Source of the DNA: Ancylothrix sp. D3o
Lineage (GTDB): Bacteria > Cyanobacteriota > Cyanobacteriia > Cyanobacteriales > Oscillatoriaceae
Reading direction: 5' to 3'
DNA: 64,000 bases
Assembly (NCBI RefSeq): GCF_025370775.1
Contig: NZ_JAMXEX010000012.1
Location: 63,991 to 127,990, forward strand
Below, one piece after another: positions 60,717 through 64,000 of this stretch (positions within the stretch are counted from its first letter, which is position 1; every line of letters begins with the position of its first letter). The position numbers were made by a program, and so were the translations under genes. The notes beneath the pieces were generated by a model. It made no database searches. It was not told where the DNA came from and saw nothing but the letters and a program-made list of their open reading frames with translations.

Positions 60717-63209
60717 TTATTGCGGTGTGGTACCGGGCAGCATCTGCCTTTGGATGAGGGGGCGGACATCTGGCCCTGGGGTGTAACCATAGCCAAACGG
60801 TGAACGATCAGAATCATCCATAACTTGCGGAGTCAGAACCACAATCACTTCAGCGCGAGTATTATTACGGGTGGTGCTGCGGAACAAAGCGCCAATAATG
60901 GGCAAATCGCCTAAAAGCGGGATTTTGCTAGAGGTTACGCGGTCTTGTTCTTGAATAATCCCTGAAAGAATCAAAGTTTGACCGTCGCGCAAACGAATTG
61001 AGCCAGAGTTTAAAGAGCGTTCACTCAGCAAAGCAATGGTTGTGCCAGCAAAGTTTTGAGTATCTGCCACAGCCGTCACTTTGGGAGTAACGTTGAGGGT
61101 AATAAAGCCGTTATCATCAATGCGCTGAATATTAATCCCCAAAATCAAACCGGCCTTTTGAATTTGGGCTGTGGTCGTAATTTGCGGCGGGTTAGAAGCC
61201 GTAGTTTGAGTTTGAATGTTGCCGATCACATCTTGGGTAAGGTTTACGGTTGCTGTTTCGCCTTCCTGTACCACCAGTGTTGGATCTGTCAAGATTTTGG
61301 CATTGCCGCTGGTAACTTGGGCTTGCAATAGCGACAAGAACCGGCGGGGATATTGAATAAACGGAAATAGACTAAACGTTCCAGTACCGGCACTCGTAGC
61401 GGTTCCGGGGGTATAATCTTGCAGGCCCACATCTCCTTGGTTTTCGCCAATGGGGGGGATGGGGTTAAGGAATACCCCGCCTTGGTTGGGAGCCGTCAGG
61501 GGAATATTACTGGTTCTGCCGGGGTCAAAAAACGGCTCGAAGGTTTCTAAGTTTACGCCGCCGACTTGGTTTCGGATCAAGGGCGGGTTATTTAAGATTG
61601 GGTTGGTGGGAGTGCCGACAACTTGGTTTCTAAGTGGGGGGTTGGCGCCGCCAAAGTTAAATACAGCGCTGCCTTGGTCGTTAACAAAGAAACTATCGCC
61701 CACTCCAAAGGAAAAACTGCTATTAAAGTTATCGTTTGCTGCTAAGTTGACATCAATAATTTTGACGTTAACGGCAACCTGACGGCGGCGCAGGTCAAGC
61801 TGTACCAATTGCGTTGAGGCAATTTCCACCATTCGACGGGGCCCGATCAATGTTACCGAGTTGAGGCGTTCATCGACTAGCACTTGTAGTCCTCTTAAAA
61901 GTGCTGGGGCGTCTTGGGGTGAAAAGCGCAGGGTGTCGATGGTGGTTTGGACGGTGGTGTTGGTGCGGGTAATGGCTTGGTCTGTGCCTTGGATGGGTAC
62001 GGCTGTTACCTGTGTTACTTCGCGGGTGGAGGTGATGGCGCTTTCGGCTCCCATACTGGCTAAAAAGCCGGATGCTTGCCGTGCGGTGACTTGGTTGAGG
62101 CGGAAGGTACGAACTACGGTGTCGTTGACTTCGTTGGGTAAGCGGGTTCCGACAAAGATGGTGCGGCCTATTTTGTTGGCTTGTAAGCCAGACAAACGCA
62201 AAACGTAGTTAAAAACGTCTTGGACTCGTTCGTTTTCAATGTCTAGGGAGATGGTGGGGCCGGTGGGGCCACTTGTTCCGGCTGCTCCTGGGGCGGCGGG
62301 TGCAGCGGCTGCTCCTGGGGCGGCGTTGTCGCTGGTAAAGGCGATGTTTAGACCGGCAGCCCTTGCTAATAAAGCTAAAACGTCGCGCACCGGCGCATCT
62401 CGCAACACCAAACGAGGGATACGTTCGCTGGTTCCTAAATCTACGGTTGAGGGCGAGGGGTCAGTGGTGGCGGCGGCAATATCACCGACCGGCGGGGCGA
62501 CGGCGCGGGGTAACATAGGGGGCGCAGCGGTTGGCCCAGAAACCGCCGGGGGGATGTTGGGAATGGCGGCGGTTGGGGCTGCCGGCTGACCGTTGATCGT
62601 AATTTCTGGTTGGGGAACTAAGACGTTAGGGCTGTTCGGAAAGCCTGTCGGTGCTGGGCCTGGGGCTGGGGGAATTTGGGCACTTGGCCCAACCGGCATG
62701 GCGCTGGGAATGGGTGTACTCGGTGGAGGGGCGCTTAAGCTTGGTAAGCCGGGGGGTGGGGGTGGGGCCATTTGGGGGGCGGCTGGTTGGGGGCTGCCGG
62801 TGCCGGGGCTGAAGCTTAATAAAATGCCTTGTTGGTTACGACCGGCTATTTGGCCGTTGGGAGGGGTTGTGGTGCCGGTGACGATCAAGCGGGCGTTGTT
62901 GTTGTCGAGTTGCGTCAGGACGACGGAACTAATGCCCGCAGATGGATTATCTTGGCGGAAAACGTTACTGCCGTTGGGCAGTTGCAGTTGAGTGTTGATG
63001 ATGTCGGCTACGAGGTCGTTTCCGCTGCGGACGGTGAGTATTTGCTGCCGGTCTCCGTTTTCGGTTTGTAAGAAAATTTCCAGACCCCGCTCGGTTGGCC
63101 GGATCTGTACGTCTGTGACGCGGCTTTGTTGCGCTTGTGCCGGTGCAACGAGTAATAAGACGCTCGCGGCACTCAGCCACAGGCTGCTATAGCCTTGATA
63201 ATGTTTCAC
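60717..63209 (-). CDS. pilQ: Type IV pilus secretin PilQ
   Basis: PilQ forms the outer-membrane pore for type IV pili, used for twitching, phototaxis and DNA uptake. The 830-residue protein has a signal peptide (SLWLSAASVLLLVAPAQAQ), an AMIN domain (about 30-140, VTDVQIRPTERGLEIFLQTEN), a long Pro/Ala-rich linker (about 148-260), a secretin N-terminal (STN) domain (RLVLRDAPVRDVLALLARAAGLNIAF), NolW-like modules and the C-terminal secretin barrel (RRRQVAVNVKIIDVNLAAN to VIVVLTPQV). In this organism type the linker is variable. The gene is read leftward after pilO with a spacing of 91 bp, as in the pilMNOQ order of cyanobacteria. Confidence 0.95.
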   Translation of the reverse strand: MKHYQGYSSLWLSAASVLLLVAPAQAQQSRVTDVQIRPTERGLEIFLQTENGDRQQILTVRSGNDLVADIINTQLQLPNGSNVFRQDNPSAGISSVVLTQLDNNNARLIVTGTTTPPNGQIAGRNQQGILLSFSPGTGSPQPAAPQMAPPPPPGLPSLSAPPPSTPIPSAMPVGPSAQIPPAPGPAPTGFPNSPNVLVPQPEITINGQPAAPTAAIPNIPPAVSGPTAAPPMLPRAVAPPVGDIAAATTDPSPSTVDLGTSERIPRLVLRDAPVRDVLALLARAAGLNIAFTSDNAAPGAAAAPAAPGAAGTSGPTGPTISLDIENERVQDVFNYVLRLSGLQANKIGRTIFVGTRLPNEVNDTVVRTFRLNQVTARQASGFLASMGAESAITSTREVTQVTAVPIQGTDQAITRTNTTVQTTIDTLRFSPQDAPALLRGLQVLVDERLNSVTLIGPRRMVEIASTQLVQLDLRRRQVAVNVKIIDVNLAANDNFNSSFSFGVGDSFFVNDQGSAVFNFGGANPPLRNQVVGTPTNPILNNPPLIRNQVGGVNLETFEPFFDPGRTSNIPLTAPNQGGVFLNPIPPIGENQGDVGLQDYTPGTATSAGTGTFSLFPFIQYPRRFLSLLQAQVTSGNAKILTDPTLVVQEGETATVNLTQDVIGNIQTQTTASNPPQITTTAQIQKAGLILGINIQRIDDNGFITLNVTPKVTAVADTQNFAGTTIALLSERSLNSGSIRLRDGQTLILSGIIQEQDRVTSSKIPLLGDLPIIGALFRSTTRNNTRAEVIVVLTPQVMDDSDRSPFGYGYTPGPDVRPLIQRQMLPGTTPQ

Positions 63210-63300
63210 GATACCCTCCTCATCTAAAAAAAACTTCTGACACTACGCCCTAATCTATATTTTTTCAGGCGATCTGTGGTGGAAAGATCGCCTGGGTTTT

Positions 63301-64000
63301 TTATGGTTTGGCTGGAGTTGCTGCTGGGGCCGTTTTTGGCGTTCGGGGTGGCTCTTGTTTGGCTGCTGGTACAATTACGACCATATCAAAGATGGTTTTT
63401 AAGGTGGGTTCGGGTATTCTCAGGACTTTTCCCTGTTCATTAACGACCAGTTTCAGGGTTTCTGGATCAATGTCGGAAGTGTATTTACCCAAAACGATCA
63501 TCGGTTGCAATCTTTCGATATTGCGGATGATTGATTGAGTTTGGGTAAAGGTGCCGGTCATTTCTACGGTGAATGGTTGTATTTGATAGGGGCCGGCTGG
63601 GGCTACGGTTCCGGGTGGGGCTTGGGGGTTTGGCGCTGGGGTTGGAAATAAGTTTGTGGTGAGAATTTCTGAGGTGGCCGGTTTGACGGAACCGAATTGT
63701 CCACCGGCTTTTCTGATGAAGTTGTTAATATCTAAAACCAAGGTGTCTAGGCTTCTGGTGTCTCCAAATAATACTTGGACATCGGCTTTGGCTACTTTTG
63801 CTTTTTCTAAGTTGGCGCGAGCTTCTTCTATTCTCGAAAGGCTGGCCTCGATAGCTTTGTTTTCGCTTTCTTTGGCTGCGATTTTGGTGTTCAGTTCTTC
63901 TTGCTGGGTTAACATTGGCTGCAAGACGTACATAAATGCCCCTACAGCGGCGGCGAGTCCTGCAACTGCAATCAATACGCCGATTATTTTTGGGGTGAAT
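63301..64000 (-). CDS. pilO: Type IV pilus alignment protein PilO, N-terminus beyond the right edge
   Basis: The frame is still open at the right edge (reading FTPKIIGVLIAVAGLAAAV from base 63999), so the gene starts outside the window and only the C-terminal about 233 residues are seen. A transmembrane segment (GVLIAVAGLAAAVGAFMYVL) is followed by a coiled coil (EELNTKIAAKESENKAIEASL, RIEEARANLEKAKVAKAD) and the ferredoxin-like beta/alpha domain, with FTVEMTGTFTQTQSIIRNIERL. This is PilO, which with PilN and PilM joins the inner-membrane platform to PilQ. The Pro/Ala/Thr-rich tail is unusual but common in cyanobacterial PilO. Upstream pilN and pilM are expected past the edge. Confidence 0.9.
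   Translation of the reverse strand, partial: FTPKIIGVLIAVAGLAAAVGAFMYVLQPMLTQQEELNTKIAAKESENKAIEASLSRIEEARANLEKAKVAKADVQVLFGDTRSLDTLVLDINNFIRKAGGQFGSVKPATSEILTTNLFPTPAPNPQAPPGTVAPAGPYQIQPFTVEMTGTFTQTQSIIRNIERLQPMIVLGKYTSDIDPETLKLVVNEQGKVLRIPEPTLKTIFDMVVIVPAAKQEPPRTPKTAPAATPAKP

Noticed and set aside
62239-62991. Gly/Ala-rich plus-strand frames opposite the pilQ linker
   Set aside because: Antisense reading of Pro/Ala codons; no start or domain support.
1-64000. CRISPR arrays, tRNA genes, rRNA, prophage
   Set aside because: I looked for regularly spaced repeats, for GTTCRAATC loops in the gaps and for phage genes and found none. Reading by eye can miss a tRNA.

Overview
The window looks like a chromosome segment of a filamentous, non-heterocystous cyanobacterium of the Oscillatoria/Kamptonema/Phormidium kind. 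Pointers are a plant-type zeta-carotene desaturase, GlgC, an orthocaspase-like protein, a decayed CYP110-like P450, cobalamin genes, small proteins of cyanobacterial families (DUF2358, DUF3598, a DUF1206 membrane protein) and dispersed heptamer repeats (ATTGGTC / GACAAAT types) between genes. The tetramer CCGG, mostly as GCCGGT/ACCGGC, is strikingly frequent throughout, while I saw no copy of the usual cyanobacterial HIP1 octamer GCGATCGC. I found no tRNA, rRNA, prophage or CRISPR array.

Layout. 1-8 kb: the 5' part of an RTX (calcium-binding repeat) gene cut by the left edge, a CbpA-type DnaJ, a P-loop kinase, glgC, a membrane pentapeptide-repeat protein and a gene with several XRE-like helix-turn-helix units. 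8-13 kb: a GH13 amylase-type enzyme, a fasciclin protein, an ABC ATPase without a permease beside it, and a solo IS605-type element with an intact TnpB. 13-19 kb: two response regulators, zds followed by a SRPBCC gene, a 2Fe-2S ferredoxin and cobQ. 19-24 kb: gene-poor stretches with a candidate small RNA, then a large PAS histidine kinase. 24-32.5 kb: an envelope- and carbohydrate-rich block (a frameshifted OafA-like acyltransferase, a GH10-like glycosidase, a GH25 lysozyme with a four-copy C-terminal repeat, hisA, a VanX-type dipeptidase, an M48 protease, a toroid-type protein). 32.9-46 kb: a retropepsin-like protein, uvrA, a DUF1206 protein, an alpha/beta hydrolase, a likely SxxK serine-hydrolase with a peptidoglycan-binding N-terminus, a P450 pseudogene, a YeaQ-type membrane protein, DUF3598 and a Tat-exported orthocaspase-like protein with Tyr/Ser in place of the His/Cys dyad. 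46-60 kb: sat, mnmA, a SPOR-like secreted protein, bifunctional Nnr, a TPR protein, codA, a CobA-like protein with a ruined P-loop, dcd, thyX, a flavoprotein disulfide-reductase relative without its redox cysteines, a CobD/CobC-type aminotransferase and HU. 60.7 kb to the end: pilQ and pilO of the type IV pilus operon.

Themes. Pyrimidine supply and repair of nucleotides (codA, dcd, thyX) lies in one 4-kb stretch. Peptidoglycan-related proteins (GH25, VanX-like, the SxxK protein) are spread through 26-40 kb. Cobalamin-related genes (cobQ, cobD-like, the CobA paralogue) are scattered. The strongest candidates for something undescribed are the SxxK protein at 38.3-39.8 kb, the four-copy repeat of the GH25 protein, the Tyr/Ser orthocaspase relative, the pentapeptide membrane protein with its conflict-protein-like tail, and the candidate small RNA near 20.0 kb.
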